Below, in pieces: positions 20,625 to 33,112 of a stretch of DNA of 64,000 nucleotides. The translations under genes were made by a program, and so were the position numbers. This DNA is from Heterobilharzia americana (lineage: Eukaryota; Platyhelminthes; Trematoda; Strigeidida; Schistosomatidae). Each line of letters opens with the position of its first letter. Position 1 is the first letter of the stretch. The stretch is from assembly GCA_944470555.2 (NCBI GenBank), contig OX104130.1, forward strand, positions 72,855,160 through 72,919,159, written 5' to 3'. The notes beneath the pieces were generated by a model, which saw only the letters and a list, made by a program, of their open reading frames with translations, searched no databases and was not told the DNA's origin.

Positions 20625-22890
20625 GCTATGCATAGTCGAAAGCCAAGACAGTGGATTGAAAGGTGTCTTATGAAACTTAATCCCGTACCTTGGTCATAAT
20701 AATGTATTCCTACTTGTTTCGTTATTGCCATTCTACCTCAGTCTACAAATTTAAATCAGTTTGTGACCACCAAAATGATTTTACTCTGATTTTACCCATA
20801 TTTTACCTCTTGAAATAGAAATCATCTTTTTCAATTATTTTTCTCCCCTATTTTCTCCAATTTCACTAAACCCTGTCGTCGCCAATTTTAGCATGTGTAT
20901 TTTGACTAATCAACCTTCTAGTGCAGCTATCTAAGATTTTATCAGTCATGAATATAGCTGTAAAGCTTGATAATAAAGTTACTGAAAAGAGATTTTCCTT
21001 CACTGATAAAGATCATGTTTTTCTTCACTCAAAACACTAGTCTGTAAGTTAACCAAAGAGTTTAGTAACTGCCTGACGGAGTTTATGCTTTGAAGAGTGT
21101 CCCAACATTATCGTTCACCAGATGAGTTCATATAGTGGATATAATTAAAAATATGACAAGAGACGGTCAGACCAGTTACTTTTTTTGTAGAGAACTGAAA
21201 TATATTACATAGATTTCTGATTGGTTTAATATTTCTCGTTGTAAAGGGGAAACGTTATTTTTTTTGGAATACAATTATGCTATACGTTAGTTTGACGGTT
21301 GCACAAACTATCGTAGATCTTTTTTGACAGGTGAAAAAAACCCTTGAGATACTAGATCGAGAGCGTAGACAATAAGCGTTAGACGACGATAAATAACAGT
21401 GGCTACTTACTATTAAATGAGTAACATGTAACCATCAACATGATGTAAAGCAGTGAACATCAATTATTATTCGAAAAGTATCAATTTTAGAACACTGGAC
21501 TAAAGGCTGATTTGCAGTGGCTTGCAGTTCAAAAACAGTTAATTCATAAAAAGCGTAAACTGGGGATAAACATTTCCGTTTTTTTCTCAGATTCTCTTTG
21601 AATGTATCAGTGAAAAGTTCATAAAATTACTTCTCATTTCCTGAATTCCTTTAAAATTCAATAAAGAAATAAATTGACTTTAATTCTACTGGAACAAAAC
21701 AAAAAAGAAGAAAGATAGTATACACCAATTTCAGTTTGACCTTACATTGCTTTCTTTAAATACAAAAGGGTTAACTATGGAGAGTTTCACAGTGTTTTTA
21801 AGGTCAAAGTCTAAAATTTCCGTATTTTGGGAATTCACTTCACTGATCTCATTTACTTTCAGAATGTTTTCATTCAGATATGAATTGGAGGTGGCTTTAA
21901 TTGTGATTATTTTCGTTAAGTTATAGATAATCATTTTCAGAGATAACTCACAACATATTCTTTGTAGTCAGAAGGCGGTTGCCTTGAAAATCCTTGATGT
22001 TTACCAACTAGATAACACTAACACTTAGAAGTAGCTTTCATTTTTGGTGAACTAAAAGAGTAATGGAATATTCTCTGACACAGTTTTTGTAAACGTATAA
22101 CCATTAAAGTATACTTTGTGTAAATGGCATAAAGTTAGTTTTCATTTGCTGGTTATAAGCTATGTGGTTCGAACACCTTAAGTAAAGTAATGAATTCAAC
22201 AGGATGCTTTAAAGTCTGTTAAACTCTCAGTATGCCTTGCTGATGAGTGTCAATTACGCATATATCTTGCTGCCTGTCTTTTGTAGGATTCATTCCAATT
22301 ATCTATCCAGAATATTTTATAAACTAGGTAGCACATTTTCACAAACTAAAAATTTGTTTATTATAACAACTTATCTAGCTGTTCTACTCACACACTGAAC
22401 CATCTAGGCTTCTTTTAAGCATCGAATTCTCATTTTCTTCATCCTTCGTAAACAGCAAAGTAAATCCACATGCTCTTGATAATTATTTAGTTCAGAAACA
22501 TAATACCATACTTGGAGACAAAGCATCCTCTGAAAACTATTTCGGTTTGGTTAACCGTAAGTAGTGTTTTTATCAAGTGATTTTCCGGCGAGTGGTGAGA
22601 AACATTAATTCTAATACAGTTTGATTTAAAAGCGAAATACACCCATTTGATCACAAGAAAAGACAAGATGTGGTTTCAGCGAAGAAACATTTTTATTTTC
22701 GGCGAAGTCATTTACTAAGTTGTACATTCGTAAATATATGTTACAGTAGGCAGAACGTTCCAGAATTGTTTTCGTTCAGGAGGCAAAAATATATTGAGTA
22801 ACTAAAGGAAGTTAATTAATAAACATTCGTGTATAGAGTGGGGAAATATACATGGGATTATAAAATTAAATGTAATTACGTAATAAAGAG
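20625..22890. other. Unassigned spacer
   Basis: No family or coding similarity recognised. The 67-codon minus-strand frame at 21731-21934 is low-complexity Asn/Ile-rich and is likely chance. Confidence 0.45.
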
Positions 22891-25342
22891 ACCTCGCCTG
22901 ATTAACTAGTTCACTTGTTACTAGTCGACCCTGACCCCGGATAAATGGCGAAGGTAGGGCATAAGGCTAGCAACCCTACTGCATAAAACCATTCTAATCA
23001 CTAAAAAAACTTCAAAACACAAAGAAAATATAGAAAGTAAAATTAAACTTATTCCTCGCTGGAATCGGGGAGACGAAATGACACCTGTTGGTGAAAGCCT
23101 TCAGGCAGCCATTTGGCCAATCTGTCTTCACTCTCTCAATGAATGCAAAAGTAAGGATGGGGACATAGAATGTCCACACCATGTATGAACTCTGCTGACA
23201 AGGCTCTGCAGATTGTCAAAGAGATGAAAAGTTATAGAATACAATTGCTGGAAATTTGAGAAAGCAGATGGAATGTAAGTGGACTGTTCAAACTGTCAAC
23301 TGGAAAGAAGTCAATCATCTACTCCGATATTGTGGCTCAGACGATAACTAAGAGCACTCTGAGTTTTCGTATAGCTATCATGATGTTTTCAACAGCACCG
23401 AAGGCTCTCATGCAGTGAGAACCAATATCCTCCCGCAGAATCATGACAGCAAGATGGATTCAACTCAAAAAGGAAGGAAAGTCGCAGTCATACAGTGCTA
23501 CGCTAAGCACCTACAAATAATGCAGATGGAGAGAAGAAGGAATTCTACAGATGACTGTAATCAGTACTGGACAAGACTCCACCCCAGTTGGCTTCATCAA
23601 AACTCATTCTAATGGGTGACATGAATGACAAACTAGGAGTGGACAACATGGGAAGAGAACCAATCATGGGTCGAGAAGCACTTGGTGAAATGAAAGAGAA
23701 TGGAGAACTGTTTGCAGCCGTCTGCCCATTCAACGATTTAATGATTGGAGGTAGTGTGTACAAACACCAGGAAATTCACAAAGCGACATGGATTCAATTT
23801 TACCAGATTGACACACTAAGAATCGGATTGACTTCATTTTAATGTGAACAAAGTAGAGATGCAGCTCACTGGACACAGGATCAGATGAAAAAGGGGAGTA
23901 GATGTAAGTTCAAACCATTCACCATCTAGTGCAAGGAACCTTCAAAATCAAGCTGAAAGTCTTCATTTCAACCTGAAGAGAGTAGACGAAACCATAAACG
24001 ATATCTTCACGTCGTCAGCTATCAGTAGAAAAACGGGAGACATTGATTAACATCACTGAGGAAACCTGCGTGGAACAACACTGGAACTCTTTGAAAGCTG
24101 TGTGCAAAGAAACCTGCACAACCATATTGGGAAGGAAGAAGAAAGAAGATAAGGAATGGATATCGATGGATACATGGAAGTTGATAGAATAGGAGGAGAA
24201 AGGTGACTGAGCACAAGGTGAACAAATGCAGTGAAGGGATGAACAATGAAAAGAAGAACTGAGTACAACTTATAAAACATTACACTATACAAAGAAGTGA
24301 AGAAGACTGCATGGAAAGACAAAAGACACTTCTACGACACACTGGCAACTGAAGTAGAACAGGCTGACCTAGCAACATTATATCAAATAACTAGGTTACT
24401 ATTCGGGAAGATATCAACACAGACGAAACCAGTGAAAGTTAATGAGGGAAACTTAGTCAATTTCAAAGAGTTGAAACAAAGGAAAAGATGGGCTGGCCAC
24501 TTCAAAAAACTCCTGCGTCGACCACCACCACCACCACCTATGACTCTTTCACAAGTACCACCAGTAGCCCAGCCACAGAACTATCAGTGAACACAAGCTT
24601 CCAACAAAAGCAGTAGTTCCGAACGTCATAAAACTGATGAAATCCGGGAAAGCAGCAGGACCACATGGAATTCCTCCACAAACATTGAAAACAGACGTGG
24701 AGGCAACAGCGGATATGCCCACATCACAATTGCAGAAGGTTTGCAAGGAAAGAAGGGAAAGTACCTGCCCATTGGTTAGAAGAAGGGCTACCTTGTCAAA
24801 CTCTCAAAGAGGGGAGACCTAAGTGTTCGCAAGAGGTGGCGCGGAATCATGTTGCTGTCCACCACAAGCAAAATATTAAGCCACATCATCCTGGAGAGAC
24901 TGAAGGGTGTTCCGAATTCAAAATTGCAACTGAAACGGGCTGGATGGCTGAATTCAAGGAGTACAAATCATTTGCCGACAAAATTGCAATGCTACACATC
25001 ATCATAGAACAGAGCATAGAATGACAGTAAACTCCTTACCTTACCTCAACTTCATCGATTTTGAAAAGACCTTTGACAGCGCCAAACGAGAATTTATTTG
25101 AAAACTGCTTCAAAACTACGGTTTTAGTGCCACAAACCTTTGTCAACCCCATTCAACAGCAGCTATATGCTATTAAATGCTACATGCCAAGCGATTCACA
25201 ATAGAAAGCTCAATGGTGCTTTCGAAGTGTAGTGGAGACAGGGGTTAGATAACGTTGCCGCATACTACCACCGATGCCCTTCCTGATGGTGGAGGACTAG
25301 GCTGGACTGGATCATGCAACAAACCATGAGGAGCGACATGAT
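22891..25342 (+). mobile_element. RTE-like retrotransposon, 5' end to RT palm
   Basis: It starts with the family 5' terminus ACCTCGCCTGATTAACTAG and the 5' UTR with A-rich tract (to about 23150). The endonuclease domain follows (23590-23840). ILMGDMNDKLGVDNMGRE contains the catalytic GDMN box, and EMKENGELFAAVCPFNDLMIG follows it. Next come the linker, a proline-rich segment (LLRRPPPPPP), RT motif 0/1 (KSGKAAGPHGIPPQTLKTD) and motif A (FIDFEKTFDSAKRE near 25055). It ends at 25342, exactly where a minus-strand Sm-alpha begins, so the 3' third is missing. Multiple stops and frameshifts. Confidence 0.9.
23588..23842 (+). pseudogene. RTE endonuclease domain remnant
   Basis: An 84-codon open stretch with the GDMN catalytic box intact and IHKATWIQF in the position of the conserved HKATW segment. 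The frame then drifts (RIGLTSF replaces NQIDFI), so the distal catalytic SDH is not reached in frame. In the family this domain nicks genomic DNA to prime reverse transcription. Confidence 0.8.
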
Positions 25343-25505
25343 AGGCATGCGTATCTTGCCATTCTTAGGATTCGTCAGCTAGTTGTACCTGTCTCCCAGT
25401 GAGTGATGTTTTACCAACTAGGACTGGAACTCGCGACCGGTCACTTCAAATGGCAAAGTGTCGTCCAATTAATCATAGGGTCACGATAGCTACTTCTTGT
25501 GCGAC
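25343..25505 (-). mobile_element. Sm-alpha SINE, degraded hammerhead
   Basis: On the minus strand a tRNA-like head includes TGACCCTATGATTAATTGG and a B-box-like GAGTTCCAGTCC (25420-25431). The ribozyme domain lies at 25341-25388. CTGACGAATCCTAAG is present, but GCAAGATACGC replaces GACGAAACGC, so the GAAA box is lost. Confidence 0.75.
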
Positions 25506-25524
25506 TTGTTCACGAGTCTGAAAT

Positions 25525-26690
25525 TGTACAAAATGCACATCCTGAGTTTTGCTGCTTGGTTGTTTCATTAGTTGACCTTTAAAGTCACCCTAAAATAGGA
25601 CAGATGTAGGATGCTAAGCAGATTACATATTCTTTGACAAGCCTTCATCTCTGCTATGAGAATGAGACTTCCAGATCACAAAGATGTTTTTCAGCTTAGT
25701 AGAATTTTCTTAGTACCTGAGTCCATCAAAAAGATTTTACTAAGCAGTTATAATAGGCATTTTACAGACCGTCTTTAAGCATGAATGCGATGTGATACAC
25801 AGTTATCAAGTAAGACAATTTAAACTCAACACTCATTGGTCAGACTAATTCTATTTACAAACAAATAAATAAATACTTTATCCCCAAATTATGAATTTAA
25901 CACGAGAGAAATCAGTTTATGGGCATCATCACATTGATATGCTTTGAAAAATCTATAAGACTTTAGCGGTCCTGAATGGTACAAAAGGGAAGACATTTAA
26001 CTCTATTATGACATCAAAAGATTCCTAAATCAACGAGAAAATATCAATTTTCGGTATATACACAGTATTTGGGTGTAGATAGCTTTCAGTCGTATGTTTT
26101 ACCATAGGTGGTATCAAGGTCATGCAATATTCCAAGTTGGCCTTACATGCAGTCAACATGTTTGACTCATCTTTATAGTGTCATGGTACGCCAGGTGAAT
26201 GCTTATTTTACCATAAATTCTTATGGTTATAGCTTCATTGACAAAAATATTCTACACTGACGATTTCAAGAATCATTACGTTCTCACATAATTATGTAAT
26301 ACAAGTAAATATCTACATTAAAGCATTTCTCACTCTTAAAGTGTTGCCGTTCACTGCAATATAGATTTACGCCATTAAAATTAGATGTTGTAGGGCAGAG
26401 GGTTAAACATTTAAAGAACTGTAGATTAATGATGATAGGTTTTACTTACTGTTCACGTTAAAGTATGCAACATTATCAATGAGGTATATTCACTGTTAGA
26501 TCAAGTACTAGATAAATCTGTTGCATAGCATTGTTGTGAATATGTTGCCTTCGGAGTCAATAGGTGAGTTGATCTCTTCGATTTGATTGTTTGTTATTGT
26601 GGCCATTCAGAAATTTGTGTAGCTTGAAGACAGATAAGTGTTCTTATGGTAACAGAGTCAAATGAATGAATGGAACTGGTAATTACTACT
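25525..26690 (+). repeat. Long dispersed repeat, partner of 56150-57100 (copy 1)
   Basis: It begins with an Sm-alpha 3' remnant (ATGCACATCCTGAG, then TTTTGCTGCTTGGTTG). About 250 bp of unmatched sequence follow. From about 25850 it aligns at low identity to 56290-57098. Anchors are GGGAAGACATTTAA versus GGGAGGACATTTAA, GATATCAAAG and GGTATCAAGG with CGCAATATTC, TTACGCCATTAAAATTAG versus GTAAGCCATTAGAATTA, GAGAAATCTGTTGCGTAAG versus ATAAATCTGTTGCATAG, and ATATGTTGC with GAGTCA and GATCTCTT. No coding potential was seen. Confidence 0.65.
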
Positions 26691-29354
26691 TATTAGATAA
26701 TAAATTTCGTGGCATTACAGTTTCATTTTTGGTTATTGCTATTTGAAAAAAAGGTAATTGAATAGTTGCACTTAAATAACTAGACAAATTTTTATAGTTA
26801 GTAAGACAGTTTGGCATAGCTGTGGTGCACCAGATTGATATTAGTGACATGAGATGATGACTGAGACTGATTACTGGCCTAGTGATAAGGTAACGTTTCA
26901 AGACTCTCAGTGATTACAGTGAGTCTATAATCTGATCAGTAGTCGGGTCTCATATCTCGGTCGGTAGAATGCCGCAGTAGTAATCTGAAAACCTCCCAAT
27001 CTTGCCACACACTAATGTAGGTTTTCATATTGCCATCACTTGTTATCCCATATAATAACATTTTAGATACTTTAAAATGAACACTTTGAAAATACAAAAA
27101 GATTCAGAGTTGTAACCCATTCACCCATAAGTGGTAATTCTTGGTGTGTCTTCTTTTTGAAATAGTTTTCCTTCTTAATATTTACCGGTTTACCAAAGTT
27201 TTTGGGAAAATGCCTTAAAGTCTCGACGCTAAACACACTATCTTCAAACAGATAGTGTTGGTTTTTCGATTTACAATAAATCTGTCCTGATAGCTAATTG
27301 ACTTCAGTAAATTTGTAACTGGTGAGTAGCTACTTAGGGGAAGTTATATAATTTAAGAAGGCTCTAAGAAGCTCATAGAATTCATTTCAAAAAATGGCTA
27401 GTTGTTTGCATTGAAATTAGATTAGGAAATAGTGATAACCAAATAAATTGCAATTATATATCTTATGTCGTTTGTTTCTCATCCCCACACCAAATATTTA
27501 GAATTATTTTCTTCACCAACAGTTTCTGTATATGATCTTTATGGGGTACACCTATTTATCACAATGAATAGTTTTCGAAGTATTACTCTTATCGATGACA
27601 TGTTGTAGCACAAACTCTTTGCTTCTTTACCTTTCTACTATAGCTAGTACATAAGTTTTCATTTCTGTATGACTCAAAGCGTAAATTACTACTGAACATT
27701 GGATTTTCTGTGTCTTGGCGTCTGAGTCTTTCATGAGCATAGACAGTCTTTTGTTGAGTATAAAAACAACAGCTATATCATTCACACAAAAAAACTTTTG
27801 ACGTTCACAAAACTGCTTGTTGAAAATATAAGGAAGTTCTCGAAGTAGTACCTGTTTCAATATAGGATATGTCAATTCAAAGTGTTAAAGTTACCTACAG
27901 GCAAATATCTCTTGGGCAATATGCATTTAAAAATGAAAATAGAACTTGCTAATCTTACATTTTACACAACCTGCCTGATTAGAAGTCAGTGGAATTGTTG
28001 ACAGTTTTTGTCGCATAAAAGTAATGGTAGATCTTGCACAACGATTATATGCTTTTGAACCAAAAACTACTTGGTTTACCTTACCTTCTTTGAGCCACCT
28101 TCATGGTTGATACCAAAACCATGTTTAAGTGAGGTCTGTTTTCTTATACAGCCTGTTACTGACAAATTGACAACACTGATATGATTATAAGCAATAATTT
28201 AATGTCGAAACGTCAACAAGTAAATAATACTAGATCGCTGTGTGTTATAAATCAAATAAACAAATCTGATATGGAATTAATTTCTACCACAGTGCCCAAG
28301 TCTTACACTTATATTGACAAAATGGGTAGCTATTACGCCTCAGTAATCTACATGTTTGACAGTTACTCCTGCTTTTCTCATTTGATCATAAGGCTAATAG
28401 GTTACATACAAATCTATCTGTCTCATGCTTTAATTTTTACAGCAGTTTTGAGAATTTGCAGAATAATTGGCTCATAATGTTTTGTGTATTATTGTTACGG
28501 TGCCACTGGAAGGCGTTAAGTCGCCAACCATATCATACACTTTTTTGTTAATCTTAACTACATTTTAAACCTTATTTGTTTATTCTAAAGTATCCTTCGG
28601 TGATTTCAGCATCTTCTAGTCAATTAATGCAATCATAGCGACAATCTTTAAAAATTGTATTTTGACTGAAACTTTAATACCAGTGTATCAAAAAAGTATT
28701 TCAGTAGTTATTTCTGTTTGAAAAGGTGATATTACATTAGGAAAACGTTTATAAACTCACGTTATTTTTCGGAAGATATTACAAACAACATTATTTGACA
28801 AGATTTAATCTTCTAAATATCTTAAGACACTGTTAGCTTCTTTGAAGAGGACATGAAAAGCCGGTAGATAAGGAGACAAGACTTTTATTACTGCTAAAAT
28901 TTCTAACTTAGTGATTCATTAGTGACAAGCATTAGGATAATCAAATGAATTTGTTTATTCATTACCTATGTACACTGGTAAACGATTTCTTAAGTTGAAG
29001 GAGGCATTTCTTTGTTTATTTCTTCTCCAGTTTTACCATTTTTACCCAGGCTATTTTTTGGGTTCGGTACTGGCTGATATTAAATTATACATCTTATATT
29101 TCGACAGGTACACAGAGTTTACTAGTTAGTGATTTGATTTTTCTTACCTGATTTTAGTACTGTAAGACCACTGATCATTTGCTACGAGAAGAAAAAAATC
29201 TGTTATACATATTTCTGTGCAGCAGTGCTCAACTTGAGAATTATTCGAGTGAGTCAACGGATAGGTGACTGTGATATTAAAGGGAAAAATTCAAAATTTT
29301 TCTGCAAAGTTGAGAACTTAATAATCCTCATTTTTACATCAAGAACAATATATT
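26691..29354. other. Long unassigned region
   Basis: I see no mobile element. Frames at 27627-27875 (minus, 82 codons) and 28181-28477 (plus, 98 codons) resemble nothing I know. The only local structure is a 9-bp perfect hairpin (ACACTATCT and AGATAGTGT) near 27234-27257. Confidence 0.5.
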
Positions 29355-32145
29355 CAACGAATTTATCTCCAAGTTATACATTTGTATAAGTATGATATTT
29401 GAAAAATTATATCCTGTGAGAGAAACTAAACACTATACGATAATGACCACAATAAAACAATGGATGATGACCCAGGTAACAGTTGAAGTACGAATAATAA
29501 CAAAGTAGATTCATAGAAGGTCAGAAAAATATGAAAAATAATGGTGAAGGTGGCAAATCAATTGAGTATTATGTAATGAGATAAGACAAGTTGGCCAATA
29601 TGAAATCAGTGTTTTCTAAAATGATTAAGACAATTAAGTGAAATAACACCGGAAAGTAATCACACTGAAAGCAATTGCAATAACAAGACTAGTGATAACG
29701 GAAGTATACAAAAGTTAACTTAACAAGGGGTAGAGGAAACTAGTGGAGGTGGGAAATTGTCCTTGTCATGGTAAGACAATGACTGTGCATACTTCTTTTG
29801 TTCACACAGATCAGGTTTTAATTCATGGATAGCTAAAACCTTTGCTGTTTTTAGGAGTTGAAAACGAAGAAAACGTGGGAGGTTTAGACGAATTTGATAG
29901 ACAATTTTAAAGCCACTATCTGGATTTCCTGAATGATGGAAATCAATCAAATATTCTGGAATGAGACTTCTAACTTCCTCTCACCTTTATAAATCCAAGC
30001 TGGAACATGTTCTTGTATACGTGTAGAAAGCAGTCTGTGGCTACGGCCAATGTGTTTGCTCCACAAGAGCAAGTGAACTGGTAAATGCAAATTATTGTTA
30101 TTATTTTTCCATTGGGCTCCTAGTGGAATATAGGGCTTCAGTAGCACGGTTCCATTGCACTCTCTTCTCTGCAGTCTTTGAACCTCGCTCCACGACTGCC
30201 CACAAGCTTTCATTTCTTCCTCACATGATCTCCCCCATGTCATCCTCGACTCAGACGCCCAACTCGTCGTTTCCCCTTTGGATTCCACTCGACAATCTGG
30301 CCTGGCACGTGATGTCCCCAATCGGCCTTCTCAGTGTGTGTACAACCCATTTCCATCTCCACTTTCTTCTGCATATTTGTTGGACGAAAGGTTCTTGGTT
30401 GGTTCGTTCCCAAAAGTTCTTTGTTGCTTATTCTTATTATTCTGGCCATCCATCTGATCTTCAGTATCGAGTGAGCGAGAGTGGGTGTCAGCTGTTGATG
30501 AATGTCCGTAGTTTGTTGGCAGTGCTTTTTGTGACACGCCACGTTTTTTAAACCATACAGAAGCATTGACTTGACGTTGGTCTTGAAAATCCGGATTTTG
30601 TTTACCATTTCTGCTGAGTGCAGTACATTTCCACATTGATTTCAGATCAATGAAAGTCTATCTTGCTGTCTTTCCGATCATAGTTTCGACATCCTCGTCT
30701 GTGCCTGTGCCGCCTGTAGTTAAAACGATGCTGCTAGGTAGGTACGTAGGAAGGTGAAAGAGACTACTTGCTTTAGGTTTCTCCCGTTAGTGGTGATTGG
30801 TGCTTGTTGTTCCTGCTGTTGTTCATCCGGCATCTTCACCTCTGTCTTCTCTACATTCACTTGAAGTCCCGTCCTCACTGCCTCGCCTTTCCTGCCAACT
30901 TTTTAGGTTTTGCCTGTAGATCTTCAAGTTTGTGCGACATTAGACATCAGTCATCATCATTGGTGAAATTTAAATCTTCTAGGGTCCTTTCATCGGTTCA
31001 GCATATGCCCATCTTCTCGCTCCTCACAGTTTGCTGCATGATCGAGTGCACCACAATCTGGAAGAGGTAAGTGCAAATAGAGGCAACCAAACGAGGAAGC
31101 CTGTCTTTAACATAAACGGAGAATAGTTTATTGCTGATCAAAGTCAACTGAGGTCCTGCTGCGAAATTTCTGTTGATTGAGTTGCATAGACGATTCTTGA
31201 GTACATCTGATGCTTGATCACCTTTAAATTCTAGGGTCGTGAACAATCTTCTTTTTTTGGGGTCCAGTGAATGACCGGTTTGGTACTTTTTTCTTAAATA
31301 TTTTTATCAATAAAATGTCAGTGGTAACCATTTTCCATGTATACTTTTTACAACGACGGCTCTTCATAGGTATAATGTTTACTACAGATATTTCTTATTT
31401 GGCAGCAGAGACAGTGAATAAGATTTTTTTTTCCTGATAGCGGATCAAATATAAAAGTTTGTTAGTTGTCTTTTCCACGCCGCTTTTCCATAGATGGGTC
31501 TTTTGAGGAGCCCATTCTTACCTCTAGTGAGAAGAACATCAAGGATAGGAATAGTTGATTCAGATTTCTTCTGCATGGTAAACTTGAAGGTTAGATGTCA
31601 GTCACTGAAGGAACGAAGAACTCCGTTTAAATTAACATCTTTGTCACAGATAACAAATGTATCATCCATGTATCTTCTGTAAAAGTCAAAGCGGTTAATA
31701 GTTTGACAAAGCTGGGTAGTCTGTAGTTTTGACATGAAAAAGTCTGTTAACAGTCATCCCAATGGTGACCTCATTGCAATCCTATCTTTCTGTTTATAGA
31801 TTTGATTACTCAAACTAATTACGATATCATAGGAGCACTTCAACAAAAGCTCTTTCAAGCAGCTGGCCAGCAGTTCTACGTCTAACTTATGTGCATCAAC
31901 ATATTCACATATATATATCAGACACCCTTGGTGAGTGGCACACGTGAAAACGTCATCTTATCTAAAGCATTAAAATTCTTAAAACTTTGTTTTCATTCAT
32001 ACTTAAACTGTTATTATGGTCGCAGGTACCTACGTTTTATTACTGTCATCATCATATAGTGTTCAGTTTCTCTCAGAGGATATAATTTTCAAATATCATA
32101 TATATGCAAATAAAGATAAATTCGTTGAAAAGAGTCTCTTCACCA
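29355..32145 (-). mobile_element. Penelope-like element with terminal inverted repeats, split by an RTE insertion
   Basis: The minus-strand body runs from about 31960 to 29745, interrupted at 30093-31065. From 31960, the RT palm LLKCSYDIVISLSNQIYKQ is followed by MRSPLG and LLTDFFMSKL, then motif C YRRYMDDTFVICD (YMDD catalytic box intact). Next come IPILDVLLTR, RLFTTLEFKGDQASDVL, and the nuclease start LPRLVASICTY. Across the RTE insertion the nuclease resumes with HIGRSHRLLSTRIQEHVPAW and ends with LLKTAKVLAIHELKPDL. Both margins carry an inverted repeat of about 130 bp: 29355-29485 (CAACGAATTTATCT, ATATCCTGTGAGAGAAACT) and 32005-32145 (its reverse complement). Stops are frequent. Confidence 0.85.
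30080..31078 (-). mobile_element. 5'-truncated RTE copy inserted in a PLE, with target duplication
   Basis: The RTE 3' portion spans 30093-31065 on the minus strand. Its tail (AAT repeats, then GGAGCCCAATGG-type end) lies on the left. The 5' truncation lies in the segment just after RT motif B (the LFQIVVHSIMQQTVRSEK region). The flanks GGTAAATGCAAAT (30080-30092) and GGTAAGTGCAAAT (31066-31078) match at 12 of 13 positions and are PLE coding sequence, so this is a target-site duplication. Readable parts include SMLLYGLKNVACHK, HSILKIRWMARIIRISNKEL and NKYAEESGDGNGLYTH. Confidence 0.9.
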
Positions 32146-33042
32146 AATAAATTGATAACCATTGGTTTTAGTTTATACACATAACGAAATTAAAAAATCG
32201 AAATATTCTCTGTGAGATATAGAAGAAATGGTTAAATAAACAAGTTTTGGTCATGATATCATTCTTAAAACTGTATTATTGCACTGTAATATATTTCATA
32301 TCTACACTCAGTGACAAACAATGTCAAAATGCTGTATAAGATTATAATTCTTGCTAAGTTGCATTCGGGAAAATACAGGGAGAGTGATAGTTATATAAGA
32401 AATATGAAAACATTTGACAGTTTGAATAATTGAATGTTTGCAAATAACTAAGTTTTAAAATCTAGTTATGAAAAATACACAAAAGAATGGTAAAATAGTT
32501 GTCGATGATAATTATTATTTGTCTCTTGGGTTCCTAGTGGAACCTAGGGCTTCAGTGTCAATGAGAAAGACAATAGTAATCAAGATAGGATATTGCTATC
32601 TGAGTCAAGAGGTTATGGAATTACAAGTTAAGAAAATTAAAACGCGAAAAACAAGAACATTGGCAAAGACTACGGATTTGTATATGTGAATAACATGAAG
32701 GCACAGAAGTCTAGCTTATGTACACACAAGTGTGATTTCAAGTTCCTTATTGCGAAAGTTTAAATGATAGATAAGGGATGCTCAACTACATGTCGCTGAA
32801 ATATATTCTGAGCTTTACCAAGGATACAAAATATTTTTTCTAAAATTGTATGTTCATTGTCGTCTGAATGTTGTGGGACACAAATTTTTACCGTAAAGTT
32901 GCATTTTCAATCTATCGTATACAATCCTTCAAGTGTTTCTGCATTTCATCAAATGAAAATCGTTTTGATCTATGAAAAAGAGTAATCAACTTAGGGTCCA
33001 TGAGTCCGTGATATAAAGTATAATAATGATGAGTAGTGCGTA
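32146..33042. other. Spacer with a 55-bp RTE 3' end
   Basis: Largely unassigned, except that 32508-32562 carries the extreme 3' end of a minus-strand RTE (AAT tail, CCAAGAGACAAAT-type end, GGAACCTAGGGCTTC). This is a severely 5'-truncated insertion. Confidence 0.6.
32508..32562 (-). mobile_element. Minimal RTE 3' end insertion
   Basis: It matches only the last 55 bp or so of other RTE copies, including the TCCACTAGGAACCCAAG-like terminus and the AAT tail on its left. This is an extreme case of 5' truncation. Confidence 0.75.
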
Positions 33043-33112
33043 GCAGTGGAATCCAGGATGTGCATTTCATCCTGTTTGGGACTCGTCAGCTAGATGTACC
33101 TGCCAATGACAA
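33043..33112 (-). mobile_element. Sm-alpha hammerhead fragment with intact core
   Basis: On the minus strand GGTACATCTAG is followed by CTGACGAGTCC, the stem-II loop CAAACA, GGATGAAATGC, and ACATCCTGGATTCCACTG. CTGACGA and GAAA are intact, and the predicted cleavage falls after ATC. Only about 70 bp of the SINE remains, with no promoter. Confidence 0.8.

Noticed and set aside
27234..27257. Short 9-bp hairpin resembling a terminator
   Set aside because: Bacterial-type terminators are not expected in this genome and nothing transcribed is identifiable next to it.
28181..28477. 98-codon plus-strand frame
   Set aside because: No recognised domain or context; low-complexity AT-rich composition.
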